Positions 31,726 to 45,714 of a stretch of DNA of 64,000 nucleotides are shown in pieces. The stretch spans positions 1-64,000 of the forward strand of contig VWZP01001730.1 of NCBI GenBank assembly GCA_013396995.1. Direction: 5' to 3'. Under the pieces are notes generated by a model, which ran no database searches, was not told where the DNA came from, and saw only the letters and a program-made list of their open reading frames with translations. Position 1 is the first letter of the stretch; the number at the start of each line of letters is the position of its first letter. The stretch is from Dicaeum eximium. Lineage: Eukaryota > Chordata > Aves > Passeriformes > Dicaeidae. The translations under genes were made by a program, and so were the position numbers.

Positions 31726-33519
31726 CTGCAGGAGTTTGGCACTACTTTCTTTAGCCAGGTCATTATATAATGTGCTAAGATAGACACCCTAAATTATTGT
31801 TATGGCTTTCTTCCCATGGGTGAGTTGGTGTGAGCAACTGGATGGCAGAAACCTGAGCTGTAAAGCAATACAGGTTAAAAGTTTAGCCTTCCACCTTTAT
31901 GATGGCAGGTTTCACTCTCTCACTGAGAATGCCTCATTTGTATTTACTTTTTAGGGTCATTATCTGTCCCATGAGAGTCTTTGTAAAGGTCCAAATTTCA
32001 AATAAACAGTACACTATAAGACAGGTATGTGTGGATAATTTTTGTTGTATTTGGCTAAAATATGGGTACTAAGCTCAATAGGTAAACATAAAAGTATGCC
32101 ATTGAAAACAATGCATTCCCATTAGTGTTTGAATATGTGCCTAAACTCCGTGTACACTTTTACATGGTTATGTCATTTCCTGTGTAAAATGGGCTTGTTT
32201 ATACAGCAGCCATATGAAAGATGCAGGAACCCACTATGTGGGCTATTTGAAGCTTTCTTTAAGAAACATAAAAACCCCTTGACCCTTGTATAATAAAATG
32301 TGTTAAAAGATATTGCTTTTATAACATCTTAGCCAAGACTAATAAGAATGTACAAAGCAAACAATATTTTTTTTTACTCCATAGTCCTGGTCAATCATGT
32401 TATTTTATGGATTTACTATTGCTGTTGGGTAGTAAAATTATATTTAAAAATAAAATTGCAGGAGATTTCATTGCTTCTCAACAAATTCAATAAACAATAA
32501 TCTTAACAGTTTTTGAAAAACAGTAAATACAGAGCAGTAAATGCACTTTGCTGAGTGCTCAGAATAGCCCATTTATTCTGTCATTCCGAGTTCACCGATG
32601 TCCTTGTTTGCCTGGTTGTTTTTTTTCAGAACTAGTTTCAACTTTCTGCAGTGATTTGGCCAGCTGAAGTAATGCAAATGGATTCAGTTTCCCCTGATGT
32701 CATTTTGAAGGGCACACCTGTCAAGAAAAAATGACTTAGTCAACTATAACAGTGATTAATTGGCTGACCCTCTGCTAGGGGATAGAAAATGTTCTTTTCA
32801 CTGTTTTTCCTCTTAGAATCTATTTGTATAGTATCTTAAGCCATTCTTTGCCATCCAGGAATCTAGGCTGAGCCGCCTCTGCCCATCATACTGCCAGAGA
32901 AATGCCATTAAACTAATTAAATTTAATTAAAATGAAGATATTGCTTCTGCACATCCAGTTTCTGTCTGCCTGTTTTCACACAGTGCCATTGATTGTGGCA
33001 TAAAGTCAGAAATAAGGCTTTAACTGATAAAACTAGTGGGACATTTCAGTTTGCTCATGCAAATGCCTTCAAAACATTAATCTTTCTCCAGAAATTTTAT
33101 AACAGAAACACAACTTGGGTCTTCCTCATGCTGAGAGAAGGGGATGGATACCTTCCCCACAGCTCTCTTTTCTGCAAAGGTGAAACAAGGCTCATAAACT
33201 TCAGATGGCAAAGTAGTCATTAACTCATGGGTTGGTGATCAGGTTACAGGAACCCAGCTAGAGAGGATTAAAGGACTAAAGGCAGTGAGGGGAGAAGCAG
33301 GAAGAGGTGCTCTAAGGGAATGTGGCTGGGGGAGAGAACCTGGGGACAAGTGGCTCTCAGGGGAATGCAGACAGGCAGCCCCCACAGCAGGGCTGAGACT
33401 GGGTGAAAGACTGAATATTGAGGTGAGGCAAACGCAGGAGGAACTGTAGAGTGGATGCACCTCCAAGTGTACACGACCTGGGTGGGTGGCAGTGCTGCTG
33501 GGGGAACAGACACATCGCA
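31726..33519. other. AT-rich intergenic stretch: nothing identified
   Basis: Low-complexity A/T tracts and single-copy-looking sequence only. No frame or repeat is supportable. Confidence 0.5.
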
Positions 33520-33795
33520 GGTGATAAACAACAGGGCAAGAGGATACAGACTCAAGGTGTGCCAGGGGAGGTTCAGGTTGGCCATCAGGAAGAATTTCTT
33601 CACAGAAAGAGTTGTCAAGCATTGGCAGGGGCTGCCCAGGGAGGCAGTGGAGTCACCATCCCTGGAGGTGTTGAAGAAACAACTGGATGTGACACTCAGT
33701 GCTATAGTTCAGTTGACAACATAGTGATCAGTCAAAGGTTGAACTCAATGATCTCAGAGGTCTTTTCCAACCAAATGATTCTATGATTCTCTCTA
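33520..33795 (+). repeat. CR1 3'-end fragment, plus orientation
   Basis: Typical CR1 3' sequence: GGGCAAGAGGATACAG, then GAAGAATTTCTTCACAG, then GTCACCATCCCTGGAGGTG. It ends TGATTCTATGATTCT. It faces the CR1 fragment at 33945-34520. Confidence 0.88.
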
Positions 33796-33944
33796 TGTGC
33801 CTACCAGGAAGAAAACCCTTATACTGAGGGCTTGGTGCAATAATTCTTTCTTAGCACTTGCCTGTTCTTCCGATGCTAGTGGCTTCCAGGGCTTTCCTGA
33901 GAGCTCTAAGCTGCTGAAGGCTTAGAGCAAGAGTGGGCTGCTAG

Positions 33945-34520
33945 ATCATGGAATCACACAATTGTTAAGGTCGGGGAAAGACCTCCAAGATCACAGAGTC
34001 CAACCCTTAACCCAACGTTGCCAGGTTTACCACTAACCCATGTCCCCATGCCACATCCACATTTTTGAACACCTCCAGGGAAGGTGACTCCACCACTGCC
34101 ATGGGCAGCCTCTTCAAGGACTGACCACCCTTTCCATGAAAAAAATTGACCTCAATATCCAACCTAAACCTCCCGGCATAACTTAACGCCGTTTTCTCTT
34201 GTCCTGCCACTTGTTACCTGGGTGAAGAGACCAAGCCTCACCTGGCTACAATTTCCTTTTCTCCTGAGTCGAGTCTCCTTTTCTCCAGGCTGAACCTGCC
34301 CAGCTCTCTCAGCTTCTTCTCATCACACCTGTGTTTCAGACCCTTCCCCAGCTCCGTTGCCCTTCTCTGGACACACTCCAGCCCCTCAATGTCTTTCTTG
34401 TCATGAGGGATCCAGAACTAGTCTCAGAATTTGAGGTGAAGACTTACCAGTGCCCAGCACCAGAGGATGATCCCTGCCCTGGTCCTCTGGCCACACCTTT
34501 GCTGGTACAATACTTCAGAA
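33945..34520 (-). repeat. CR1 fragment, minus orientation
   Basis: The reverse-complement CR1 tail begins ATGGAATCACACAATTG and continues through GACTCCACCACTGCCATGGG and the TTCTCTGGACACACTCCAGC region. It is about 575 bp and 5'-truncated. The two CR1 3' ends point at each other about 150 bp apart. Confidence 0.88.
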
Positions 34521-36430
34521 GCTCAGCTGAGGCAAATAACTTCTGACAGTGGCATTGAACAGACAGAAACAGCAGTAACTTCCCCACAACACTGACTATG
34601 GCCATGTGTGCTGTTGTGGGAGTTCAAATTCACAGGGGTTAGAAACCCGAGTCTGGAGGATGAGGGACTTTCATTTATGAGACTTTCACGTGGATCACAG
34701 ATGTCATAGCTGGGCCCCAAGCACAAGCAGTCTGTCTTCTGTGCTGCCTGGAGTTAAAGGTAGTTCTGGACTTTACAAAGTGCTTAATTTTGGCATTTTT
34801 GTGCTTTTCTCAGCAGCCCTTGGCTCCAGCAGCTGATTCAGAGCATTAAGTAAGCAGCTTTCCCAACAGCAAGAGGGAAGAGCCAGGCCTTGGGAGAGTG
34901 AACTGAAGCATCTGTGCCGAGCAGGAGCTGGTGAGTGACACCAGGCAGTGTCCCCAGCGAGCCTCCTGGCTGGGGACAGGTACTGGTATTTGTGTCCCTC
35001 TGTCCTGTTGGGACTCAGCTGCAGGCATGAGAGGATCATACTGTCCAGATGAAAAAGGGAGTGGAGAGCTCCTATTAAACACAAGAGTCCCTGGGTTTGT
35101 TGGGAGTTATTTTAATTGCCAAGGTGATGAGAGCTTGGGCCCAGTTCCTTTTTCCTGCTGCACTTCTGCCTGGCTGGAGGCACCAGGAGGGGGAACTCCC
35201 CATGTCTCCCACTGCTACTGGGAAAGTCACATTCCTGCCTGCGCCCCACAAGCATGAAGATGGACAGATTGCAAAGCAGGGCTGAGACAGACACCTACCT
35301 CTGTACACCCCCTGAGGAATAGCTGATGTGGCCTCGAGGAAGGACTTAAAGTACATGCTTCCACATTTAACTGATTCTTTTACTTCCTGTGTTCTTAGGT
35401 AAACAGCAGGTTACAGACAGCCTGGTGGTTCAGGAGCATTGTGAGAACAGCTGCTGGATTAGTCAAGAGACAGGCAAGGAACACTGAGTGTGAGGAAGGA
35501 CAGAGGAGAGAAAGAAAGGACTTGAGCAACTGGCAGGAGCACAATAATATTTGATCAGTAAGCTCCAGAAAATATAAGACGGAATCTTCCAGTGGCACAG
35601 AAACTTTAAACACAAATTGATTCTTTGGAATTCTAGAAAAATGACCTGCTCTTTATCTCAAAACACAGTGGGGCTATCTATCTCTCAAAACCTTATATTT
35701 TTGGTAAGAGAAAAAGCCATAAGGAATAATTCACTTCTTACAACAGTAATGAAATATTCCCCTTGCCAGTAAGATAAGAAAGTGATGAGAAGCATGTGCT
35801 GGCATTGTCAGAGTTTTAAAACATTTAACCTGCACCAGTAAGCTTACTGATTTTTAATAAATCTTGTGATTTTGGGGAAATTCCAGAGGTTTGGGAGTCT
35901 CAAGAGAAAAGGAACTTAATTCAGTACTTTAAAAGGTGACTGTTCTGAACTGGCAACAATAAGCAAATTATGGGGTTGTTGATACTGACTGAATCTAATA
36001 ATGTGGTTGAAGAATGGCAATTTAATTTGCAGGTGGTAAGGGCAAGAAGAACAATGAGGATCATTTGGCCTGATGAGCTCTGCTTACCCTAGGTCAAAAA
36101 TTTTACTCTGCGTCCCTGAAGTGTCAGCTCAGTTTTTACACAGCAATCAGGGAAGCAAATACAACTTAGGAATGACTGAGACAGAAATAGAGAATAAATG
36201 AGAAGACAATATGCAGCCACTATGCACAACTCTGAAACACTCTGGGATACAAAAGAGCTGGAGAAGCAGAGTTAGGAGGACAGGAAGTATGGAATAGCTT
36301 CTGTGCAAGAAGTAACGAGACTGGAGCCCTTCAGTGAAAGGTGACTGGGGCAAGAAGGAAAAGTGGTGAGGACTTAGAATGTGAACTAGGAGCAAGTTTT
36401 CTCCCAGACAAGAACCACGAGTACACCAAA
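34521..36430. other. Intergenic: nothing identified
   Basis: No coding signal, and no repeat that I can name. Confidence 0.45.
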
Positions 36431-37190
36431 TGATAGCGGCTCAAAACTGATTCCCTCAGGGTAGCCCAGCCACAGAAGCCCTGAGCACACCCTGGCTGGG
36501 ATGCTGACGTGGTGCCGGAGTCTTAAGGCCAGCTCAATCACCCCACAGCACCATGCCAGGAGTGGGACACACCCGAGAAGCAGGGTGATTTGGGGTGTGG
36601 CTTAGGGCAAGGTGCTACGGCACTTGGATGAAACAGGTACAGAGTGTGGAAGCAAGGATGAGGAGGAGACTCCTGGTCTGGATTCCAGGGAAAGATTTAT
36701 TCAAAAGGAAATCCAGTGAAGAAGAGTCAAGGATGAAGAGCAAAGAAACAGTGATGCAGCAACTTATTTACGAAGTTTTATCTAACGAAAATTTTAGGGG
36801 AGGGTATGAATCTCCAACCAATAGATAATATCCTGGGGAAGAGTAAAAGGTGGGGTCTTACAATGCATTAACCGATGAGGGAGATGAGGGGAGGAGAATG
36901 GGTTAAATGAGCCAATGGGGGTGTCGAGGATTAGGGGATTTCCAAAGAGCAGGTCCAAGCTGGGGATGGTAGAAAGAAAGATTGGCAGGGAACTTGCTGG
37001 AACAAGGGGCTGGTTTTAAGGGGGATTGACTATATGGGCTGGGCCGAGGGAGGATTGACAGCTCAGGGAGAAGTTACAATTTCAGGGACAAACCATTAAC
37101 TCTGGGGGAAAAAGGGGGGATCCAGAACCGTCTATAAAACATAAAAATGCACCACAAAAGATGCTAAATGTTATATATGTTTATAAAAAA
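36430..37190 (-). mobile_element. Possible LTR-type repeat, minus orientation
   Basis: A purine-rich block unlike its surroundings. On the minus strand it has an AATAAA (36696-36701) in the position expected inside an LTR. I could not fix terminal TG...CA borders or target-site duplications, so both limits and class are tentative. Confidence 0.35.
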
Positions 37191-40100
37191 AGGAACAAAA
37201 ATCCCTAAAAAGCTGCTTACCATAAGTCCATGGGACTTTCTGAGCCCCTGGCAGCTGGAAGTTCAAAAGCTCTGCCAAGAAAACCTTGCTGCACATTTGT
37301 CCTGTCTTTATTTTCTTTGTACGGATCTGCTGTTCCCTATAGAAGATGAGCTCCATGGGATCCATGGTCTAACTTGGCAAAACCATTCTTCCATATGAAG
37401 CCCAAAACTCGGAGTAAACTGGTACAATGGGACACTGTGGCTCAAACCAGTAGGACTTAGTAGGGATTGGCCACTGTCCTGTTAGAGGAGCATGGCTGAT
37501 TGATGTGGTGTCTCTTTTCCCATCTATTTTTTTGAAGACCCTATATTTAGAGTTCTGTGGAATTAAATGATGCTATATAATAGCTGGGTATTACATACTT
37601 CGAAAGAGAGATCCAGGATTGATTTAAAGACCGAAAGCTTTAAAAAGCTCACCACATTCAGCTCTAAGCTAATTCTAGGAATATTAGCACTTCATTTTTT
37701 AATAAGCAGCTATTTCTACTTACTGTCCAGTTTCCACGTTGAATTACTGAATTGGCTTCTTTGTCTGCTGTATGAAAAAACTTACTCCCATGGGCATTGT
37801 TCTACCTGTGCCGACTGTGATGAATGTTTTTCTCTTACTTTCTGTGGAAGAGGTCAATCGACTTTGTTCTGCTTTTGCTATATACCTTTGTTACCAGATT
37901 TTTTCTTCTTGGCTTTTTCCTTTAGGCTCTCACTTCTCCAAATACTTTTAGTATGTAAACACCAGAACTCATTTAATGTTGCAGTAACAGTCTCATCAAC
38001 ACCACAGAGGCACTACTAACTTTCTACTTTTACTGGATTTTGACCTTTACAGTCAGGGGATCAGCTTTCCCTCTCAGTTCCAGCATCACATTAGGAGTTC
38101 AGAATCAGCTTTCTATTATGACCAGCCCTGCTTTTCCGTAATCACTGCTTTCTAATGAAAAGTTTTCCATTTTATAAGTTCTTGCCTCAGAGTTGAAAAT
38201 CCTTGTTTACAGCTGAGTTAAAAACCAGTTCAGAGGCACTAAAAAACCTCTACTTTATATATGTAATTTCTGTCATTCATTTTGAAGTAAAAGTTATTTT
38301 GCTTTTTAGGGTGAGGTGTTGGCACAAGTGAAGGTGGGACCTCATGAGCCCTGTCAGTGCCAGGCTCCAGAGCAGAGCCCAGGGTCCCAGGTGGGAGGGG
38401 TCGCCACCATCCCATGCCTCCAGGAGGAGTGAGCTCCTCAAGAAGTCATAGAAGGATGCAGGCAGCAATCTGTACTTCTGGAATGGCGAAGTGCTGCGCT
38501 TCAAGAGCTGGGCGGGGGGCTGTCTGCTGCTCACACATATTCCCTAAAACCCTTTGTCCCAGGACATTCTCCAGACAACGCAAGGATGTGAAAATCAAGA
38601 TGTGCTCTCATTGGCATGGATTTAAAGTTTACTTGAAAGCTGCTCTGGACTAGATAGCTGGTTCCTACACATTTTGTTCTGCTGTCAGCCCTGGGAAGCA
38701 CACGCTCTCAGATCGTTGGAGGAGGTTGGCTCCTCTTGCTGTGAGTCCATAGGGCACCTCTGTAACCTGCTTGTAACCTGCTTGTAGCCACTTATTCCTG
38801 GCAGAGGGCACGTGCCATGCTGGAGTTCTCACCAACACCATGCTCTCCCAGCACAGTGCCAGCTGTCTTGAGGAGGTTTCAATTCTGGACACTAGGTGGT
38901 AGTTGTTTTTTTCCCAGTGGTGCCCAGTGCAGCCAGTACAGACACCCCAGAGCAGCATTTGCTCCCCTGGCACAGGAGGAACTGTTCAGGCACCCCAAGG
39001 GCTCCTGGGCTGCTCTGGCTCACCAGCCTCCGAGAAGCTGTAGGAGTGTGCTGCTGGACACAGCCCCTCTAATGAGGCTGGGCCTTTTCCTTGTTTTTCT
39101 GGGATACAGGCAGTACACTGGCACTGCATGAGCCATCCTGTAACTCAGTCCCTCAAGATTCTTTGGAAGAGCAGGAGCCTTTCCCTGCCACTGTATGCGC
39201 TATTCACAGCATGGGGCTCTTGTTGGGAGCCATGTGAAGGGAGGGAAGAAGGAATGACTGCTGGAAGGTGGTGGGGTGAGGGACAGTGGGGACATTTCTG
39301 AGTTAGAGTTGCTCAGTCTTTGCTAGGAAGAACTGACAGCGTGTCTCTGGTAGATTATCCCAGATAGTGAGACCTTGCCCCATATTATATGGTTTTCATC
39401 ACAAACATAAAAGTACTTGGTATAAAACAGAAGGTCAGGAAGGTTTAAGACATGGTATATGAGAAAACATTTTCCAGATTTCAGCTTCCTCCAAGGTAAT
39501 ATGCAAGTGTAATTAAAACAGAACCTGGAAATATAGAGTACAGTACCCTATTGAAAGTGTGTTGTATGAGCTGAACTCCCTTCATTGATAGTTTTCCAAA
39601 ACACACAGCTGCAATAATCTTTATCCAGGAGAAGGGAATAAATTAAGTCTGAACACCTCTGCATATAGTACAGTACAGTGTATAGCCCTGCACCCCATAT
39701 AACCTCGGAGAGGTAATGGAAAGCTGAAGGAGGCGCAAGTGGAAAACCTCTCTGACCAGCAAACACTTTCTTCTTCTGAAAGCAGACAGATGGGAAGAAA
39801 AGCTCATGAAACAGAGGCAGCTTAAGTACTGGGATGTCTCGTTTCTGCTCAAGTCGTTGAGGCTCTGCAGTGGCAGAGTGCCAAAGCACACTCCAGATTT
39901 GACAGGTGGGGAGGGGAACGTCCTGGGCTTGCCCAGCAAACAGGGAGTATTGATGGCCAGCTAACGTGAACAAATAGGAGTTTATCATATTTAACAGTAG
40001 CAGCAGCCACTAGGATATAAAAGCCTGGAAAAAGTAACCAGGTCCTTTTTCTACTCCTCCTGAACAGTTCAGCCCTGGAGTTCAGGTTGTGCTTGCCAAG

Positions 40101-43100
40101 CTTCACCAAACTCAGCAAAGTGCAGCACTGAGCAGCCTGTTCTGCTTCATGTCTGCTTTTCCTCCTGCAGCACTGGTGCAGAAGAGGAGTAACTCTCTTC
40201 TGGAGACCAGAGCAAGGACTGCATTGCACCTCTAGCCAAGGAATTCCAGATCAGGGAATTGATCTCCATACTTGCCAAACCTTTTAAGATCCAGAGTGAA
40301 TTGTAAGGATTGTATTTTTATTGAAAAATACATATTAATTTCATATTTTTAAATAGCATTTTTCCTTAGAAATGGCAATAGAAAAATGCATGCACACTGA
40401 CACCCCAAACTGAGTCTTATGGGGAGGACTAATCACCTTTATGTTGCTAAAATATACTTTTCTTCCATTAAAAGTCCTTTTTCAGCTTGTAATGTATTCC
40501 TAAAGGTGGACTTGGTCTCAAAGTGTTCAGATTTACTCCATATGAAAAGGAGAAAAATTTTGCAAGAGCGAAGTATGACAAATTTGTTTATGAAGTACCA
40601 GTTCAAGCTTAGAAATGCCTTTTTCCTTCAGCAACAGCCAGAGGCAGGAATCCAGTGAACCCGGGTTTCCCCGTGCGGTCAGATGGCCCCTCACCACTCT
40701 GCTGGAACTCGGAGTTCTGCTAAGGGCAGTGCAGACACATCCAGGAAAGCTCTGGAAGAAGTCAATCCACATATACCAGTGCTCCAAGTTATGTGTTATC
40801 GCTGATCTGCACTTCCAGTCCTAAAGGAGTGCATGAGGCAGGATGCAGTGCCAGGTCCACACTGGCCCCAGTGGTACATACAGAACAACCCTTTCAGAAC
40901 CTGGAGCACCAGGACAGACACATAGCTGTGGGAGCCAGCTGGCACTTCTGCACTATTGGCACAGAACCAGAATTAATAAGACCTATTGGACTTGAACTAA
41001 GTTTTTTCTATTGGGTTTCTCTTTATCATGATCTCCAGAGTGTCCTGGAATACCCATATGGACTATTTTCCCTCTTGTTAGCTCGAATGTCCCAGCCTTG
41101 CTTGTCTCAGGCAACATGGACAGATCCTCTTTCCTCACATGACCATGAGATTCCTTTGACTTTACTTCTGCAGAAGCAGGAGCAGGGAAAATTAATACAA
41201 TTTAAAACTTTTACTTAGATAGGAATTTGAGAAGGAGCAGAGGAAAGACTGAAGTTGAAAGATTTGTACTTTTGCCCTGGTCTGTTTGTTTTTCAGAAGG
41301 AAGGAGCTCCCCTCAGCAAATGTTGGGTTAACAATTGCCTTATCAAGTTGATTTTGATTCTTCATGTGTCCAAGAAGAGAAAAATACAAGATGCTGTTAC
41401 AGGACTTTATTTCAAGATGGTCAGTTAACCTGCATATTTAACATTTTAAAGAATAAAAGCACAGGCCTGCATAAAAATGATCAGTCTGCTTTTCTGTGTG
41501 AAAACAGGAAGAGCATGTGCTATGTTAGCATTCAAAAGAAAATTATGTGCTGATGGGAAATGAGGAGGACAGGAAGATCAAATATTTAAATGTCTTTGTT
41601 TAAAAGTTATTTATCATTCCTTGATAATTTGGACAAAAAGGAAAGAGAGTTGTAGTAATGACCACTGAACCAGCCTGGGAGAGGTCAAAGAGAAGGCAGG
41701 ATTCAGGCTAAATCAGGAGGCCCATTAAATATAATATATTAATAAATGAATTATTATAATAGAATTTTTAAAATAATTCATTATATACATTAAACATCAT
41801 CATGTCCTTTCTGATCCTTCTTTCCTGTTCAGCCACATTAACACCTGAGGCCATTGTTGATCTTCTCCAGCATGTTTCAGAAAACACATGACACACAGCA
41901 AGTTTCTCAGCCTCTTTAGTGGCCTCAGGTGACAATCTCCCAAGAAGAGGGAATCTTCCACATGGAAGATTCAATATCTCAGATGTAAGACCCACACAGC
42001 TGTGGAGCTGGCCACTGAGCAGAGCTGAGTGGAGGAGCTTGAGGACAGCAAAAACTTATGTAAAGGGGAATAAATTGCCAGTGCTTTGACTGAGGGAATC
42101 TCTTCAGAACTGAAACTAAAATTGAAACTCAGGTCCACAGCCAACTCTTCCGGGTTCATGTCCCATCAGAGACTGTGCTATTCTCTTCCCTCAGGGAGCT
42201 GTGTTCAGACAAAGTGACAGGGAAAGGGCTTGGTGCTACATGGAGCAGTGACAGGCAGAGGAATCCTAGGTGGGCCAGTAACTTTCTCCAACTGAAGTGT
42301 GTCAGAATCTTTCTGTGCATCATTAGGTAAGACTAACACAAACCCAGGTAAGTGTTGATATTTATCAGACACAGTTCTGAGTTGTAAAGTGTCCACTGTG
42401 GTGGACAGACCATGTCACATCACTGAGAGACACTGCTGGTGTCAAGAGCCTTTCCTCTGCATGAGTACACACTTTAGGACCTCTTGAGCGTTGTCATTTT
42501 TAATGGCTGTAACTCATTAATGGCAAAGAGGATTCAGAAAAGTGTAATCACTCTTCTCCATCGCCTTTTCACAAAAAATTTGCTGTTAACAATGGTATTT
42601 AATATTGGTTTGAGTGTAATACACGAAGGGCAGCTAGGCAAATATAAAGCAACAAAACCAGCTTTAACCTTCCTGCCTGGAATTCACCACAGGCACAAGA
42701 ACAAAATGAAATGTAGCATTTCCCCAACAGAGATCCCATGGTTCCCTGCATTGTTCAACATCCTGCCTTGTGTCAGAACAACTTGTTCACTAAACACCTT
42801 GTCAGACACAGTTAAACCCCTTTCAGCAGATAGCTGTGGGGAGTCAGAACATCTCGGGAAAGACCAGCTGCAAGCACAGGGATCTGGGATGCCTGTGGAT
42901 AAGAAGTCCAGACAGGTGATTCCATTGGCTCCCTGAGGCCTGATATTTAAGAACATAGGAAAAATTTCTAAGAACTACCGTGAAGTTTCAGGGCCATTAA
43001 AGCAGCTGCTACTGCCCTCTTGAGAAGCTGACATCCCAGTTAACGTGCTGGGAAAGAGAGGAGGAGATTATTAGAGTTCCCTAAGCCCTCTAAGCCAGTG

Positions 43101-43640
43101 CTGCTGCCGCAGCTCCCTGCCCCAGCTGCTGCTGCTCACATCTGCACCAGCACTGGTGTTTGTGAGGTGACGTGGATGTGATCCAGGTTCAGTCTAACCT
43201 GGCAAAACAAGCCAGCTCGCTTCACCCCGTTGTGTCACTGCTCAGGCTCACTCTGTGGCCTCATGAAAGCTGGTGCCAGCAGCAGTCAGGAGCAGGGAAC
43301 ATGTGACATGCGAGCTGGGATGGCTCTTATTAGGGAATGTGCAGCAGGGACAGGCGGGATGGCCCCTGGCTGCTGGCTCTGGGGGACTCTGGGTGAGGGA
43401 CTCTGCCATGTTTTCCTGGTGCTATCCCAGTGCTGACATGCGTGCAGGCTCACACTGATGCTTGGGGCAGCCAGGATGGCCTCAGCCACGGGAGCTACCG
43501 CTACTTCCATTCTGCTCTCCCTGCTGCCCCGGGGCAAAGCCACCAACCCCCAGGACATGTTTGACAGCAGCGGGCAGGCACAGATCTGCCACCTCCACCC
43601 TTTCCAAACCAAACCCCAGCACAGAGCTGGAGCCCCCCAT
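37191..43640. other. Long intergenic stretch: no gene seen
   Basis: About 6.4 kb without a recognisable exon. A TATAAAAG motif is at 40016-40023 without a supportable gene after it. The 43,080-43,620 part is GC-richer. Open frames here are short and show no family similarity. Confidence 0.45.
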
Positions 43641-43642
43641 GC

Positions 43643-44646
43643 TGTTCCAAAAATGGGGAATATGTCAAGATTATCTTAAGTCAGGACATTCTTTGGTGTA
43701 AGGTCTTTGTATACTTTCAAGCCTAATGATCAAGAAAGAAGACCCCATCAGTGGAACAGGGAGCAGGAGCATCCCCTACCCATGGACATCCTGTAACTAA
43801 CAAGCTTTAAGGACATAGTAAATCAAGATGTTGATGTACGTCTATGTCTACATTGCTAACCTGGCAAAATACTCAAGGTCTATGTATCCCGTAGGTGAAC
43901 TATATTCATTGTAATACCTACATCATGCCTAGAGGTCAAAAAGGCTCCTGGGTTACTTAACTGTAGGGAAACTACTAACCGATCCTAATAGAGGGGCTGT
44001 ACTTGGGAAGTTACTAACTCTGAATTTCTGAGTCTAAAAAATGCTGTGCAGTCTTTTAGGGCATGCTGGATTTGTTGAATATCACTGAGCACCCAGGCTT
44101 GCAGAACTCTGAAATAAATAATCTTGCTGACCTTTCTTTCCATTGGGCAGATGATCATACACAAGAGCAGGACTAGGTGATTCCTTTCTCAAGGAAAGGT
44201 GATGTCATTTACATGCAGATCCCAGTTTGCCATCAGGAACTCAGCTGTCTTATAGATGAGTAATGACATTGTTGGCTCTCACAATTAAGGAGTGATTAGG
44301 CAGGCTGGTTACTAGAGGCACAGCATGGCAACACCTCACCTCCAGTCAAGTTACAAGAAAGCAGTCAACACCAATGGACAGTGATGAAGAGTTAACAGAC
44401 AGACTTTGGGAGGGGTTAATGTTGGCTGTTGCAACACCAAGGGTATAAAAGGCAGAGCAGCCATCCTGTAGATGAGCCAGCCACGGGGTAGGCAGCCATG
44501 AGGGCAGCTCCCAGGCCTGATTTTCCTTATGTAGTCCTTTTGCTGTATTTTTGTTAAGGTTTAATAAACCTTTTAAATTTTAAAGTGAGCAGTCGTTTCT
44601 CACAGCTCCAAGGTTGAACATGTCCAGGGATTGCTACCACATAACA
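43643..44646 (+). mobile_element. LTR of an endogenous retrovirus-like element (about 1 kb)
   Basis: It starts TGTT and ends AACA, the inverted termini usual for LTRs. It contains a TATA box (TATAAAAG, 44444-44451) and a downstream AATAAA (44563-44568), spaced as U3-R-U5. No target-site duplication is visible, so sequence right of it may be internal or the left border may be wrong. No viral coding frames were recognised. The right end is firmer than the left. Confidence 0.6.
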
Positions 44647-45576
44647 GGTTCCAAGAAAGAAAGGCCTTACTAGACTTTACCTCCTGTTGAGCAGCCCATC
44701 ATCTGCACCTGGAACACTGGGGCTACTTGCTCTCCTTCCCATGGAAAAGCAGAGTCATTTCCACTCAGAGGCCCATCACCAAAATTTATGATACCATTTC
44801 CAACACTGAATACATCAGAAGATTGCTCACACACAAAAGGGCCAGCAGAGACAAGTCTTGCTGGCCTTTACCACCACTAGGCAGATGATCACCTGCAGCA
44901 CCCACAGAAGGAACAGGTGTTTCCCTTCCCAAGGAAAGGTGCTTTTGATATGAATAAAGAAATGGGTCACTTACTGATTCAAGGTTCACATACGTGTTCC
45001 TGTTTAGAGCTGCTGTTTAAACTGTTCAATTTGTTCTTTCAGGAGTCAGTTCAATTGTTTGATTGTTTTATCCAGTTTGCCCCCACTCTCCCCTTACATG
45101 TACCCCCAGTTTACTCTCTTTTCTCCATTTTTTTGCCTGTAACCCCATCCCCACTTACCATTGCATAATCCTGCTGCTGCTTCCTGAGAAACATCCGCAC
45201 TCCCAGAATGACTTGCGAACAGACACATATTGATAAGCACGTGCAGCCAGCAGACTCTGACCACCCCAGGACAGCGAGCCACCGCTGAAACAGACCAACA
45301 CCTGCACCCACGGGTCGGCAAGGACCTAGAGAAGCGGAAGACTCCAACTGGGACCGGACCTGTTGCCATGATTGAAACGGTAGAAACAGAGCAACAGAAG
45401 AAAGACACTCCTAGACACCAGAGCCAGCAATGCCTTCCTAACCACGCTCGTGAGGACGGAAGCCCCAGCTCTGCCTGTCAGGACAGATCTGCCTGGATCC
45501 TCCTCCTTGCTGACAACTGTAAGGAGCAGTGGCAGCATGCGTGGCCCCCCGAGCCCCCATCCCAAGGCTGTTACCT
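44647..45576 (+). mobile_element. Repeat-derived spacer between LTR-like ends
   Basis: The stretch after the LTR end (44650-44770) resembles the stretches at about 44110-44215, 44850-44960 and 46260-46350. They share CTTTACC..., GGGCAG and CTTCCCA-GGAAA motifs, so diverged copies of one leader-like unit recur in this interval. No gag-, pol- or env-like frame is recognisable. Confidence 0.4.
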
Positions 45577-45714
45577 AATAAAGGCTTTAAAAAGGAGAAG
45601 AAGTCTCCTGGCTCTGTTTTTAATACTTTGATTCATTTTCTGGACCTGACCACTGCAATTTGGTTGCAAAATTTGCTCCAAAACCGAATAGATCCAGGGG
45701 TTGCTTCTACATAA
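45577..45714 (+). mobile_element. Second LTR-like 3' end
   Basis: It has an AATAAA at 45577-45582. The end TCCAGGGGTTGCTTCTACATA matches the end of the first LTR (TCCAGGGATTGCTACCACATA). Its left border was not found. Confidence 0.45.
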
